DNA from: JBCBTJ01 sp964597685
GTDB taxonomy: Bacteria > Pseudomonadota > Alphaproteobacteria > Caulobacterales > Hyphomonadaceae
Assembly (NCBI GenBank): GCA_964597685.1
Contig: CAZQZC010000099.1
Span: 1 to 9,533 of the forward strand
Length of the DNA stretch: 9,533 nucleotides
Direction of reading: 5' to 3'
The notes beneath the pieces were generated by a model. It did no database searches. It was not told the DNA's origin and saw nothing but the letters and a program-made list of their open reading frames with translations. Numbering within the stretch: the first letter of the stretch is position 1; every line of letters begins with the position of its first letter. Below are positions 1-6,639 of the stretch, piece after piece. The translations under genes were made by a program, and so were the position numbers.

Positions 1-183
1 GCTCGCGCCATATCAGCCTCGGCGAAAGCCAGGCAGTCAGTTCGGCGTCGGCCAACGCGCCCCCGCCCTTACTCCAGACCCGGAGGCCCGCAAGGCTGGC
101 CGGGCGGAGGCGCTGTTTTACGGCTTGCCCCCGCCGCCCTTGGCATGGCTTTCTCTGACGCAGGCATTGCAAGGAGACACGCC

Positions 184-909
184 ATGACGGACACGGCCAT
201 CATCCTCGGCGCAGGCGCATCGGCGGGGCTTGGCGCGGCGCTCGCCCGGCGGTTTGCGAAGGAAGGCCTGCATGTGATCGTGTCCGGTCGGACGCTCGCC
301 AAGGTCGAGGCGGTGGCGGGCGAAATCCGCGCCGCCGGCGGATCGGCGGAGGCCGCGGCCTGCGACGTCACCTCCATCGAGGACCAGGACCGGCTGTTCA
401 CCACGGCCGAGGCGAGCGGCCCCATCGCGGCCGTGCTCTACAATGCGGGCAACAACGCCTTCATCCCCTTCGCGGATCTCAGCGCGGAGCACTTCGAGGA
501 TTTCTGGCGCATCGGCTGCCTCGGCGCGTTCCACACGGCGAAACGGGCCCTGCCCGCGTTGGAGGCCCAGGGTCGCGGCTCGCTGATCTTTACGGGCGCG
601 TCGGGGTCGCTGCGCGGCAAGCCGAACTTCGCCCATTTCGCCGCCGCAAAGGGGGCCCTGCGCAACCTCGCCCAATCGCTCGCCCGGGAGTACGGCCCCA
701 AGGGCGTTCATGTCGGCCATGTGATCATCGACGGCGTCATCAATGGCGAACGGGCGCAGAAGGGCTTTAAGGACTATCTCGACAGTCTGGGCGACGACGG
801 CGCGCTCGATCCCGACGACGCGGCTGAAGCGTTCTGGTCCCTGCACGCCCAACCGCGCACGGCCTGGACCCACGAATTGGACGTCCGGCCTTTCCGCGAA
901 GCCTGGTAG
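184..909 (+). CDS. SDR-family protein with Phe replacing the catalytic Tyr
   Basis: Predicted 241-aa cytoplasmic short-chain dehydrogenase/reductase-like protein with a Rossmann fold. The nucleotide-binding glycine motif is GAGASAGLG (residues 9-17), an altered form of the usual TGxxxGxG. D61-V62 and N87-A88-G89 match later conserved SDR positions, and Ser140 sits where the catalytic Ser should be. The usual YxxxK reads F152-A-A-A-K156, so the proton-donating Tyr is missing while Lys is kept. As I recall, this matches an atypical classical-SDR subgroup described as lacking the active-site Tyr, so the fold is sure but oxidoreductase activity is not. The ATG at 184 is chosen because AAGGAG lies at 171-176, 7 nt upstream, and the N-terminus starts directly with the first beta strand; the in-frame ATG at 145 has no Shine-Dalgarno. 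It converges on the next gene with 14 bp between stops. Substrate unknown. Confidence 0.93.
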   Translation: MTDTAIILGAGASAGLGAALARRFAKEGLHVIVSGRTLAKVEAVAGEIRAAGGSAEAAACDVTSIEDQDRLFTTAEASGPIAAVLYNAGNNAFIPFADLSAEHFEDFWRIGCLGAFHTAKRALPALEAQGRGSLIFTGASGSLRGKPNFAHFAAAKGALRNLAQSLAREYGPKGVHVGHVIIDGVINGERAQKGFKDYLDSLGDDGALDPDDAAEAFWSLHAQPRTAWTHELDVRPFREAW

Positions 910-923
910 GCGGCGCGGCGGGC

Positions 924-1262
924 TTACACGATCCGGAAAACGGCCGTCGCGGTGAGAATGGGACCGTCTGCCGATCGCGCGTCGCCGCTGGCGAAGATGA
1001 TGGTTCGGGTTTGACGGTCGATGCGGGCGACGAAGTCCACGCGCGTCGCAGCGTCAAGATCGCCCGTCACGTCGACGACGACCGAAACCGGCTCGACGCG
1101 CCGCGCCCCGGCGGCGGCCTCCGCAGAGCGCCGGACCGTCCGAGCCAGCAAAGCCGACGCCGCTTCGTGGTCGAGGTCCGAGACGTCGTCCAGAGACGCC
1201 GCCCCCGCCCCGTCGTGGACGAGCCGCGCATACGGAATGACAAGGTCGGCGGCGGGGTTCAT
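924..1262 (-). CDS. Small hotdog-fold (PaaI/4HBT-like) protein, divergent
   Basis: Predicted 112-aa protein. Residues 60-111 look like the second half of a hotdog domain of the PaaI/4HBT thioesterase type: a strand rich in Val, then GDLDAATRVDF, a basic strand (ARIDRQTRTIIFASGDAR), then ADGPILTATAVF at the C-terminus. The first half is short and lacks the HGG or equivalent active-site helix sequence, so catalytic activity is doubtful. The ATG at 1262 is preferred. The frame extends to a TTG at 1316, but that codon sits only 5 nt after the strong terminator hairpin at 1322-1352. Neither start has a good Shine-Dalgarno. Any promoter must lie in or near the 59 bp between hairpin and ATG, or expression relies on read-through. 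The gene is likely real, but the family call is tentative and based on the C-terminal strand pattern only. Confidence 0.6.
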   Translation of the reverse strand: MNPAADLVIPYARLVHDGAGAASLDDVSDLDHEAASALLARTVRRSAEAAAGARRVEPVSVVVDVTGDLDAATRVDFVARIDRQTRTIIFASGDARSADGPILTATAVFRIV

Positions 1263-1321
1263 GTGTCGACGGGCTCTGTTTGCTGCGCGTGCGAAGCTAA
1301 GCCGCTGCGTCGACAAAGGAA

Positions 1322-1352
1322 AGAGCCGGCTCCTGGGGCGGGAGCCGGCTCT
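1322..1352 (-). terminator. Rho-independent terminator of the DM13 gene
   Basis: A perfect 12-bp inverted repeat (1322-1333 and 1341-1352) with a 7-nt loop. Read on the minus strand it is followed by TTTCCTTT. It lies about 95 nt after the stop of the DM13-domain gene. Each arm contains the self-complementary core GAGCCGGCTC, so the two arms are also near-direct repeats. Confidence 0.88.
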
Positions 1353-1445
1353 AGGTTCTCTGGCGCGGCGCAGGCGTCTCCTGCGGGAGGGGGAGGGATA
1401 CGAGAGACGTCGCGCGATTTGGAGCCAGGGAGGGGGGATCAGGCT

Positions 1446-1847
1446 TTAGAGATCGCCGCCGCCCCAGAGAACCGAATACGCCTCGCAATGGACGAGAACG
1501 GAGTTGAAATCCTCGATGTTCACACCGTCTGGGATGACATATTCCTGCCCGCCGCGGGTCGCCTTCAACTCGCCGAGCGCAACAGAACCGGCCACCGCCG
1601 TCCGTCCGCTGACCTGCGCGAAGGATGTCGGCGACAGGAAGACTTTGAGATCCGGTCCGCTTTGGGTGCGGAAATCGTTAGAGAACCGGAGAAGTCGACG
1701 ACCGTTCTCCTCGACGATCTTCCAGTCGCCGGAAATGCGCTTCTGCTTCCGGGTGAACGTGCCGCCGTCCAGATTGACCGCAAAAGCGGCCGGAACGGGC
1801 GCCGCGAAAACCGCGATGGCCGCGGCGGCGACAATGTACTTGCGCAT
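1446..1847 (-). CDS. Exported DM13-domain protein
   Basis: Predicted 133-aa secreted protein with a single DM13 domain (PF10517 type, a family proposed to work in electron transfer or redox chemistry). Residues 1-23 form a signal peptide: MRKY, a hydrophobic Ala/Val stretch, then AFA before the mature start VNLDGG. The mature part has the typical SGDWKIVEENGRR, LRFSNDFRTQSGPDLKVFLSP-type core (39-73) and ends with SVLVHCEAYSVLWG, carrying the family's characteristic Cys (C121) near the C-terminus; it is the only Cys. There is no lipobox, so a soluble periplasmic location is most likely. The ATG at 1847 is supported by AAAAGGA (1854-1860) 6 nt upstream and by the signal peptide starting there; the open frame extends further upstream without these signs. 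Monocistronic: it has its own terminator, and another terminator lies upstream. The biochemical role of stand-alone bacterial DM13 proteins is not established. Confidence 0.9.
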   Translation of the reverse strand: MRKYIVAAAAIAVFAAPVPAAFAVNLDGGTFTRKQKRISGDWKIVEENGRRLLRFSNDFRTQSGPDLKVFLSPTSFAQVSGRTAVAGSVALGELKATRGGQEYVIPDGVNIEDFNSVLVHCEAYSVLWGGGDL

Positions 1848-1984
1848 GATGCGTCCTTTTCGTTTCCAAAGACGCGGCGTGCGCGCCTTGCTACGAATTC
1901 CAGATGCGCGCGCCGCCGGAAACATGCCAATCACTCGTCATCACGCGATGGCGCGGATAGCGTGAGCTGGCCGGATGGGAAAGA

Positions 1985-2010
1985 AAAGCCGGCCCATGAC
2001 GGCCGGCTTT
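1985..2010 (-). terminator. Rho-independent terminator of the DUF2780-like gene
   Basis: A perfect 10-bp inverted repeat, AAAGCCGGCC (1985-1994) and GGCCGGCTTT (2001-2010), with a 6-nt loop. On the minus strand the stem runs into TTTTCTTTCCC. It begins 25 nt after the stop of the minus-strand gene at 2036-2461. Confidence 0.9.
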
Positions 2011-2035
2011 CGGGGTGTCCAAATTGGTTCTGGAC

Positions 2036-2461
2036 TCAGGCTGCGATCGCCACGCCTGCGGCGGCCGCGTCGAGATCAACACCCAAGAGGTCGCCCAAAT
2101 GACCGAAGCCCGACATGCCGTAAGTGTCTTCCACATAAGTCGACACGGCCGGCAGGAGCTTGCCGATCTGTTCGTGACCAAGTCCCTGGGTATGGAGTTC
2201 CCGGATCATCGCGCTCGCCACGTGACGCCGGCCGCCGGGGGTCTGTTCGATCAGGCGCGCGATCACGCCGGTGGCCGCGCCAATCTCGTCGCCGACCGTC
2301 GCAGACAGCGTGCGGGCGCCGGGAAGCTTGGCGAACAGGGCCTCAGCGAAGGGCGATCCTTGACGGTCCGCCGCGTTAAATACAACGCCCAACGCCGCTC
2401 GAGCCTGCTTTTGCGTCAAGCCGGTCGCCTTTGCGGCATGTCTCACCAGATCCTTCAACAT
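2036..2461 (-). CDS. DUF2780/DUF2267-like helical protein
   Basis: Predicted 141-aa protein, mostly helical, with no signal peptide and no Cys. The N-terminal block (3-51: LVRHAAKATGLTQKQARAAL, then a short helix ending in KLPGARTL) and the C-terminal block (89-128: LHTQGLGHEQIGKLLPAV followed by a GMSGFGHLGDLLGV turn-helix) resemble the two-part layout of DUF2780/DUF2267-type proteins, whose function is unknown. This is pattern recognition without an alignment. The ATG at 2461 is well supported by GAAGGAG (2470-2476) with an 8-nt spacer; the longer frame to 2503 has no such support. The Gly/Ala-rich tail (131-141) looks flexible. It is a single-gene unit with a terminator directly downstream, and it is divergent from the RNA helicase across a 384-bp gap with repeated motifs, so it may share control with that gene. 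Confidence 0.85.
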   Translation of the reverse strand: MLKDLVRHAAKATGLTQKQARAALGVVFNAADRQGSPFAEALFAKLPGARTLSATVGDEIGAATGVIARLIEQTPGGRRHVASAMIRELHTQGLGHEQIGKLLPAVSTYVEDTYGMSGFGHLGDLLGVDLDAAAAGVAIAA

Positions 2462-2528
2462 TGTGCGCGCTCCTTCGTCGTTTCGCCGTCGTCTGATCGG
2501 CATTACGCGCAGGAGAGACTTGACCGAG

Positions 2529-2620
2529 GGTTACCAGGACGCTGTGATTCGTTCACCAATTCGTCGCTGGAGTTAATGCGCAGTAACCCCGGATTACCAA
2601 AACGGCGCGATTGGTTAACC
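2529..2620. promoter_or_regulatory. Cluster of GGTTWACCAA-like elements (candidate operator array)
   Basis: Within 92 bp of the divergent intergenic region are four related elements: GGTTACCAGG (2529-2538), GTTCACCAAT (2551-2560), GGATTACCAA (2591-2600) and, inverted, TTGGTTAACC (2611-2620). A fifth half-match, GTAACC, lies at 2583-2588 and forms an imperfect 15-bp dyad with the third element (2583-2597). The four element starts are 22, 40 and 20 bp apart, close to whole helical turns. A weak -35-like TTGACC (2520-2525) with a TGTGAT 17 bp later overlaps the first element in the helicase direction. The binding protein is unknown. This is direct observation of repeats; regulatory use is inferred. 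Confidence 0.35.
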
Positions 2621-2639
2621 TTCAGCGTCCCTAATTCAA

Positions 2640-2845
2640 TTGACGGACCACCTTATGAGGCCTAATGCACGCGTCAGTCTGGCGCGTTCGGCGTCGACGA
2701 GCCGCGTGATGGCTGCGGGCCTTGCCGCAGCTGGCCCCGCCATCTGAATCCGTACTGGCTGTCCATATCACGCGGACGCCAAGACCAGAGCCGATGGCGC
2801 CGACAATCCTGGCGTTGGACGCTTCGCGATCTTGAAAGACAAATC
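2640..2845 (+). promoter_or_regulatory. Possible structured 5' leader of the DEAD-box helicase gene
   Basis: This is the rest of the 384-bp gap before the helicase; no convincing gene lies in it. It contains several inverted repeats: GCTGCGG (2712-2718) with CCGCAGC (2725-2731) around a 6-nt loop; GATGGC (2708-2713) with GCCATC (2739-2744), which would compete with the first; and ACGCCA (2776-2781) with TGGCGT (2810-2815). A 30-codon ATG frame at 2655-2747 has no Shine-Dalgarno and is not called. RNA helicase genes in other bacteria are often preceded by long structured leaders, but the transcription start here is not known. Confidence 0.3.
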
Positions 2846-4174
2846 TTGACCAATTTTTCGCAGTTCGGCCTCGCCGAGCCCCTCCTCGACGCGTTGACCT
2901 CCGCGGGATATGAGACGCCAACCCCGATCCAGACACAGGCTATTCCCGCATTGCTGAGCGGACGGGACCTGATCGGCATCGCCCAGACCGGCACGGGCAA
3001 GACGGCCGGCTTCGCCCTGCCCGCTCTGCATCGGCTGGCGACAAACAGGCGGGGCCTGCCGAAAGGGTCCGCTCGCGTACTGGTGCTCAGCCCGACGCGG
3101 GAGCTTGCCGGACAAATCGCGCAAGCCTTCGAGACCTATGGCCAGTCGCTAAAGCTTCGTGTGAACACCGTGTTCGGCGGAGTGAAGATCAACAAGCAAA
3201 TCTCGGCGGCGCGCCAAGGCTGCGACGTGCTGGTTGCAACGCCCGGCCGTCTGCTTGATCTCGTCAACCGAAACGCCCTCGCCTTGAAGGATGTCGAGAT
3301 CTTCGTGTTGGACGAAGCCGACCAGATGCTCGACATGGGTTTCATCCACGACTTGCGCAAACTCGTCGCGGTCTTGCCGCAAGACCGTCAGAGCGTGTTC
3401 TTCTCGGCCACAATGCCGAAGCCGATCGCCGCGCTGGCCGAAGACTTTCTGCGCGACCCCGTCACCGTCAGCGTCACGCCGCCAGCGACCACGGCGGAGC
3501 GCGTCGACCAGCAGGTGATGTTCCTCCCGGCCGCGTCAAAGCCCGCGGCGCTTACGGCGCTGTTGAAGAGCCCGGACCTGGAGCGTGCCCTCGTCTTTAC
3601 GCGTACAAAGCACGGCGCGGACAAATTGGTGCGCCATCTCGGCGGACAAGGCCTGCAAACCGCCGCCATCCATGGAAATCGCAGCCAGCCGCAGCGGGAA
3701 AAGGCCCTGCGCGCTTTCCGCGCCGGCGAAATCCGCATTCTCATCGCCACGGATATCGCCGCCCGCGGCATCGACGTGCCCGGCGTCAGCCACGTCTTCA
3801 ATTTTGATCTGCCGAACGTGCCCGAAGCCTATGTGCACCGCATCGGCCGGACGGCCCGGGCGGGCGCGGAGGGATTGGCGATTTCCTTCTGCGATTCAGG
3901 CGACGAACGTTACTATCTTTGGGACATCGAACGGCTCACGGGCGCGGAAATTGCGCAAACTTCACCTCCGGACGCCATCGTGGGTGATGCGCCGCCAGCG
4001 CCGGGGAGCCGGCCGCCCAAACCAAAGGGGCCGCCCGGTCGTCAGCGACCCGCGCGATCTGGCGCAGCGCAACGGAACCCTCGCAAGCCCAAGGGAGGCG
4101 GCGCACCGGCGAAACCCGGAGGTTCGGCCAAGCCGCGCCGCCGTCCGCGCAAGCCTAAGGCGTCTCGCGCATAA
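2846..4174 (+). CDS. rhlE: DEAD-box ATP-dependent RNA helicase, RhlE type
   Basis: Predicted 442-aa cytoplasmic RNA helicase that unwinds or remodels RNA with ATP, typically in ribosome assembly, RNA decay and cold adaptation. All core motifs are present: Q motif around FGLAEPLLDAL to PTPIQ (7-29), Walker A AQTGTGKT (46-53), PTRELA (83-88), TPGR (132-135), DEAD (156-159), SAT (187-189), motif V TDIAARGID (302-310) and HRIGRTARAG (331-340). Residues 380-442 form a Pro/Lys/Arg-rich disordered tail, usual in RhlE-like proteins and likely RNA-binding. The start is TTG at 2846: the open frame continues upstream but contains no ATG or GTG, the N-terminus then matches the family, and a weak GAAAG lies about 7 nt upstream. 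The 3' end overlaps the convergent dehalogenase gene by 20 bp. The family call is certain; RhlE rather than another subgroup is inferred from the short compact core and basic tail. Confidence 0.96.
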   Translation: MTNFSQFGLAEPLLDALTSAGYETPTPIQTQAIPALLSGRDLIGIAQTGTGKTAGFALPALHRLATNRRGLPKGSARVLVLSPTRELAGQIAQAFETYGQSLKLRVNTVFGGVKINKQISAARQGCDVLVATPGRLLDLVNRNALALKDVEIFVLDEADQMLDMGFIHDLRKLVAVLPQDRQSVFFSATMPKPIAALAEDFLRDPVTVSVTPPATTAERVDQQVMFLPAASKPAALTALLKSPDLERALVFTRTKHGADKLVRHLGGQGLQTAAIHGNRSQPQREKALRAFRAGEIRILIATDIAARGIDVPGVSHVFNFDLPNVPEAYVHRIGRTARAGAEGLAISFCDSGDERYYLWDIERLTGAEIAQTSPPDAIVGDAPPAPGSRPPKPKGPPGRQRPARSGAAQRNPRKPKGGGAPAKPGGSAKPRRRPRKPKASRA

Positions 4175-5153
4175 ACTTCACGATCTCGTCCGCAAGGGCG
4201 TCGGGCTGGTCCTCTTGCAGGAAATGGCCGGCGTCATGGATCGTTGGGTGAGTTCGCCCTTGGGCGCCGGACAGGCGCTCTTGGAAAATCTTCTCGCCGC
4301 CGGCCGTCACAGGGTCGCCATCTGAGAACGCCGTCAGCACGGGGCCGGTGAACGTCTCCAAGCGCCGCCAGGCCTCGTCATTCGCTTCGCGGACCGCCTT
4401 GTGCTGGGGCAGAAGTGGAACGAGGGTCGGAAACGCGCGGGCGCCGGCTTGGTAAGAATCGTCCGGGAAGGGTGCGGCGTAGCCGTCCAGGACAGCCTCG
4501 TTCTCGATCCGGCTCAGAATGCCGAACACGTCGCGGACGCGGAATTCGGGATACTCAGAGCAATACTTGACCCAATAGAGGAACGCCCCGGGCGCGCCGG
4601 CTTGGAATTGCTCCGTTACCATCGCCGCGTCCGGCACGGGGACGGACGGGAAGAGCGCACCCATCATATTCGACATCTCGTCGGAGATTTGCGCTGTGCT
4701 TGGCAATCCGGTGTTGGCGATGACCAAGCGTTTGAAGCGGTCCAGATGCTCGGAGGCGACGCGGAGACCGATCAGGCCGCCCCAATCCTGGCAGACAAGC
4801 GTCAAGCCAGTAAGATCGAGCTTCCTCAAGAATTGACCCATCCAATCCACATGGGCCGCATAGGTGTAGTCTTCGACCGAGACGGGCTTATCAGACCGAC
4901 CAAAGCCAATCAGGTCGGGCGCGATAACGCGGAAGCCGGCCGCGCTGAGCGGCGGGATCATCTTGCGATAGAGATATGACCAGGATGGTTGCCCGTGCAT
5001 GCAGAGGACGATCTCGCCATCGCGCGGGCCTTCATCAACATAGTGCAGACGCAGGGGCGTCCCGTCAGCGGCCGTCACCTCGGCATAGTTCGGGGCGAAC
5101 GGATAGCCCTGGAGATTTTCGAAGCGCTCATCGGGGGTGCGCACAACCTTCAT
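4155..5153 (-). CDS. Haloalkane dehalogenase-like alpha/beta-hydrolase, subfamily I
   Basis: Predicted 332-aa soluble alpha/beta-hydrolase close to haloalkane dehalogenases of the DhlA group (HLD-I), which hydrolyse carbon-halogen bonds to alcohol and halide. Visible signatures: oxyanion HGQPSWSYLYR (53-63), nucleophile elbow CQDWGG with Asp123 and the adjacent halide-binding Trp124, a cap Trp at 194 in the position of the second halide-binding Trp, YAAPFPDDSYQAGARAFP (225-242) typical of HLD-I, the likely catalytic acid Asp280 in SDGDP, and His310 in DAGHFLQED. The full catalytic set is therefore present. The length is slightly above DhlA (310 aa). The ATG at 5153 has AAGGAAAG (5161-5168) 7 nt upstream and gives the usual N-terminus MKVVRTPDERFENL. 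It lies 73 bp downstream of the serine hydrolase on the same strand, so co-transcription is possible. The natural substrate is unknown, and some relatives show little dehalogenase activity. Confidence 0.93.
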   Translation of the reverse strand: MKVVRTPDERFENLQGYPFAPNYAEVTAADGTPLRLHYVDEGPRDGEIVLCMHGQPSWSYLYRKMIPPLSAAGFRVIAPDLIGFGRSDKPVSVEDYTYAAHVDWMGQFLRKLDLTGLTLVCQDWGGLIGLRVASEHLDRFKRLVIANTGLPSTAQISDEMSNMMGALFPSVPVPDAAMVTEQFQAGAPGAFLYWVKYCSEYPEFRVRDVFGILSRIENEAVLDGYAAPFPDDSYQAGARAFPTLVPLLPQHKAVREANDEAWRRLETFTGPVLTAFSDGDPVTAGGEKIFQERLSGAQGRTHPTIHDAGHFLQEDQPDALADEIVKFMRETP

Positions 5154-5226
5154 CGCCGGTCTTTCCTTATTGATGCCTGTTCTGATCGCGCTTGCCGCGA
5201 CCTGAGCGCCATGGCGCGCTCAACAC

Positions 5227-6555
5227 CTATTGCGCCGGATCAGCTGGAAAACCGGTCGACGTCGCTTCTACGGACGAAACCGGCGCCGAATCCGGCCTGA
5301 CCTGCTGAAGGACTTCCTCAAGAGTAAGCCGTTCACTCAGGAAGTCGCCCAACGCATTGAACGCCGCGATCGATTGGTTGTCGTAGTCGAGGTCATAGCC
5401 GCCGGGCCAAGCGCTCGCGCGTGCGACCACCAATTTGTCCTCAGGACTGACATAAATGGTTTGGCCGTAAGCTCCCGACGCGGTGAATTTGCCGCGCGGC
5501 AGAGTCCACCAATGATACGCGTAGCCACGCAGCTCCGACCCGCCGGAATGGACCGTTCCGCGGGCGAGATGGGGCGCGTCCGACGTCGTCGAAGCTCGAA
5601 CCCATCCTTCGGGCAAAATGCGCTCGCCGTCCCAAACGCCGTCTTGAGCAAACAATTGTCCGAACCGCGCCCAGTCGCGCAGAGCCGCGTTGAAGAAGGC
5701 GCCGCCCATTTCGCGGCCCGCTTCGCCCGGACGATCAATCCCCCAGCCCGCGTCATGCGACATGCCGAGCGGAGCCCAGATCGTCTCTTCAAGATACTCG
5801 CTCGCCGATTTGCCGGTCGCGCGCATGACGACTTCCAGGATGACCTGGCTTTCGGCGGTGTTGTAATTGAAAGCGGTTCCCGGCTCCGCAATGCGCGGAA
5901 ACGACAACGCGACGTCCAGCGCCGGACGCTTGCCGGTCACCACCGTGTCGACAATGAGTTGAACCGTGTCCTCGCCGACGCCAGAATCGTCGAGGTCGAA
6001 GCCCACGCCGGACGACATTTGGAGCGCCTGCTCGATCGTTACGCCTTCATAGGCGGTGCCGGCGGCTTCGGGCACGTACCTTTCGATCGGGTCCGCGACG
6101 CTGTCGATCGCGCCGTCCTGGATGGCCGCGCCGACAAGCGCTGAGGTAATGGACTTGACGACGGAGAACGTTGTGAAGCGGGTCCCCTGCTCTGCGCCGC
6201 GGGCATAGCGCTCGTAGACAATGTCGCCGTCATGAACGACGACCAGCCCCGTCGTCTCCATGTCGACAAAAAGATCTTCCAGACCTTTTTCAACGCCGTC
6301 GTACTCAAAATCGAAATCGCGAAAATCAACACTTCGCTCCGTCATCGCCGGCGCGTTCGCATCCCGGGCGACCGTGCGCGTGACGAAAACGTCGGAGACA
6401 TTCTGATAGAGCCAGGCCGCCTTGGCGGGGTCTTGCAGCGCCTCGCCGCGCGCAGCTGCATCGACGGGGAATGGAACAATCGCCCGATACCCGATTACGC
6501 CCCAAACCGCGCCGATCAGCATCATGGCGACGGCGATAACAATCGTGCGCAGCAT
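5227..6555 (-). CDS. Membrane-anchored serine hydrolase, class C beta-lactamase fold
   Basis: Predicted 442-aa serine hydrolase of the COG1680/AmpC-like family, which includes esterases, carboxypeptidase-like enzymes and 6-aminohexanoate-dimer hydrolases. Residues 4-23 are one hydrophobic segment (signal anchor or uncleaved signal peptide), placing the enzyme at the outer face of the inner membrane. The SxxK motif is S131-V-V-K134. The second motif is Y231-N-T in FNYNTAESQ, so the Tyr base is kept but the third residue is Thr, as in NylB-like members rather than true AmpC. The third motif region reads SGAYGQTIYVS (360-370), with no KTG, so beta-lactam resistance is unlikely. A 32-residue tail follows the domain. 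The ATG at 6555 is chosen because the anchor starts there and GGAGGG (6559-6564) lies close upstream, with a short spacer of 3-4 nt; the open frame to 6621 adds a non-conserved Arg-rich stretch. Substrate unknown. Confidence 0.9.
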   Translation of the reverse strand: MLRTIVIAVAMMLIGAVWGVIGYRAIVPFPVDAAARGEALQDPAKAAWLYQNVSDVFVTRTVARDANAPAMTERSVDFRDFDFEYDGVEKGLEDLFVDMETTGLVVVHDGDIVYERYARGAEQGTRFTTFSVVKSITSALVGAAIQDGAIDSVADPIERYVPEAAGTAYEGVTIEQALQMSSGVGFDLDDSGVGEDTVQLIVDTVVTGKRPALDVALSFPRIAEPGTAFNYNTAESQVILEVVMRATGKSASEYLEETIWAPLGMSHDAGWGIDRPGEAGREMGGAFFNAALRDWARFGQLFAQDGVWDGERILPEGWVRASTTSDAPHLARGTVHSGGSELRGYAYHWWTLPRGKFTASGAYGQTIYVSPEDKLVVARASAWPGGYDLDYDNQSIAAFNALGDFLSERLTLEEVLQQVRPDSAPVSSVEATSTGFPADPAQ

Positions 6556-6639
6556 GTTCCCTCCGCAATGAAAACGACGCGACCTTAACGACAAACCAAA
6601 ACGCCGCCAGCCCCCCTTCACCGAGATGTGCGATGGACC

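Noticed and set aside
1..11. A possible divergent minus-strand start (ATG at 11-9 with GAGG nearby).
   Set aside because: Only three codons are visible before the window ends.
2..187. A plus-strand frame open from the window edge to a TGA overlapping the SDR start as ATGA.
   Set aside because: The overlap would fit an upstream partner gene, but the visible 61 residues match nothing I know, the codon pattern is unconvincing in the first half, and two other plus frames are also open there. Too little sequence to call.
118..873. A 251-codon minus-strand frame opposite the SDR gene.
   Set aside because: The plus strand encodes a clear SDR; long antisense frames are common in GC-rich genes, and this one is Arg/Gly-rich with no family features.
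1011..2102. A 363-codon plus-strand frame across the hotdog, DM13 and terminator region.
   Set aside because: It runs through a strong terminator and two better-supported minus-strand genes and shows only low-complexity Arg-rich sequence.
2529..2634. CtrA-type TTAA-N7-TTAA binding site near the GTTAA and TTAACC sequences.
   Set aside because: The half-sites present do not have the required 7-bp spacing; the GGTTWACCAA reading fits the repeats better.
2655..2747. A 30-codon ATG frame in the helicase leader.
   Set aside because: No Shine-Dalgarno, Ala/Ser/Arg-rich composition, and its sequence overlaps inverted repeats; more likely part of an RNA structure or chance.
5230..6144. A 304-codon plus-strand frame opposite the serine hydrolase.
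   Set aside because: Arg-rich translation without domains, fully inside a well-supported gene on the other strand.
5227..6555. True beta-lactamase (antibiotic resistance) for the serine hydrolase.
   Set aside because: The SxxK and Tyr are present but the second motif is YNT and no KTG is seen; the sequence fits the esterase/NylB-like side of the family.
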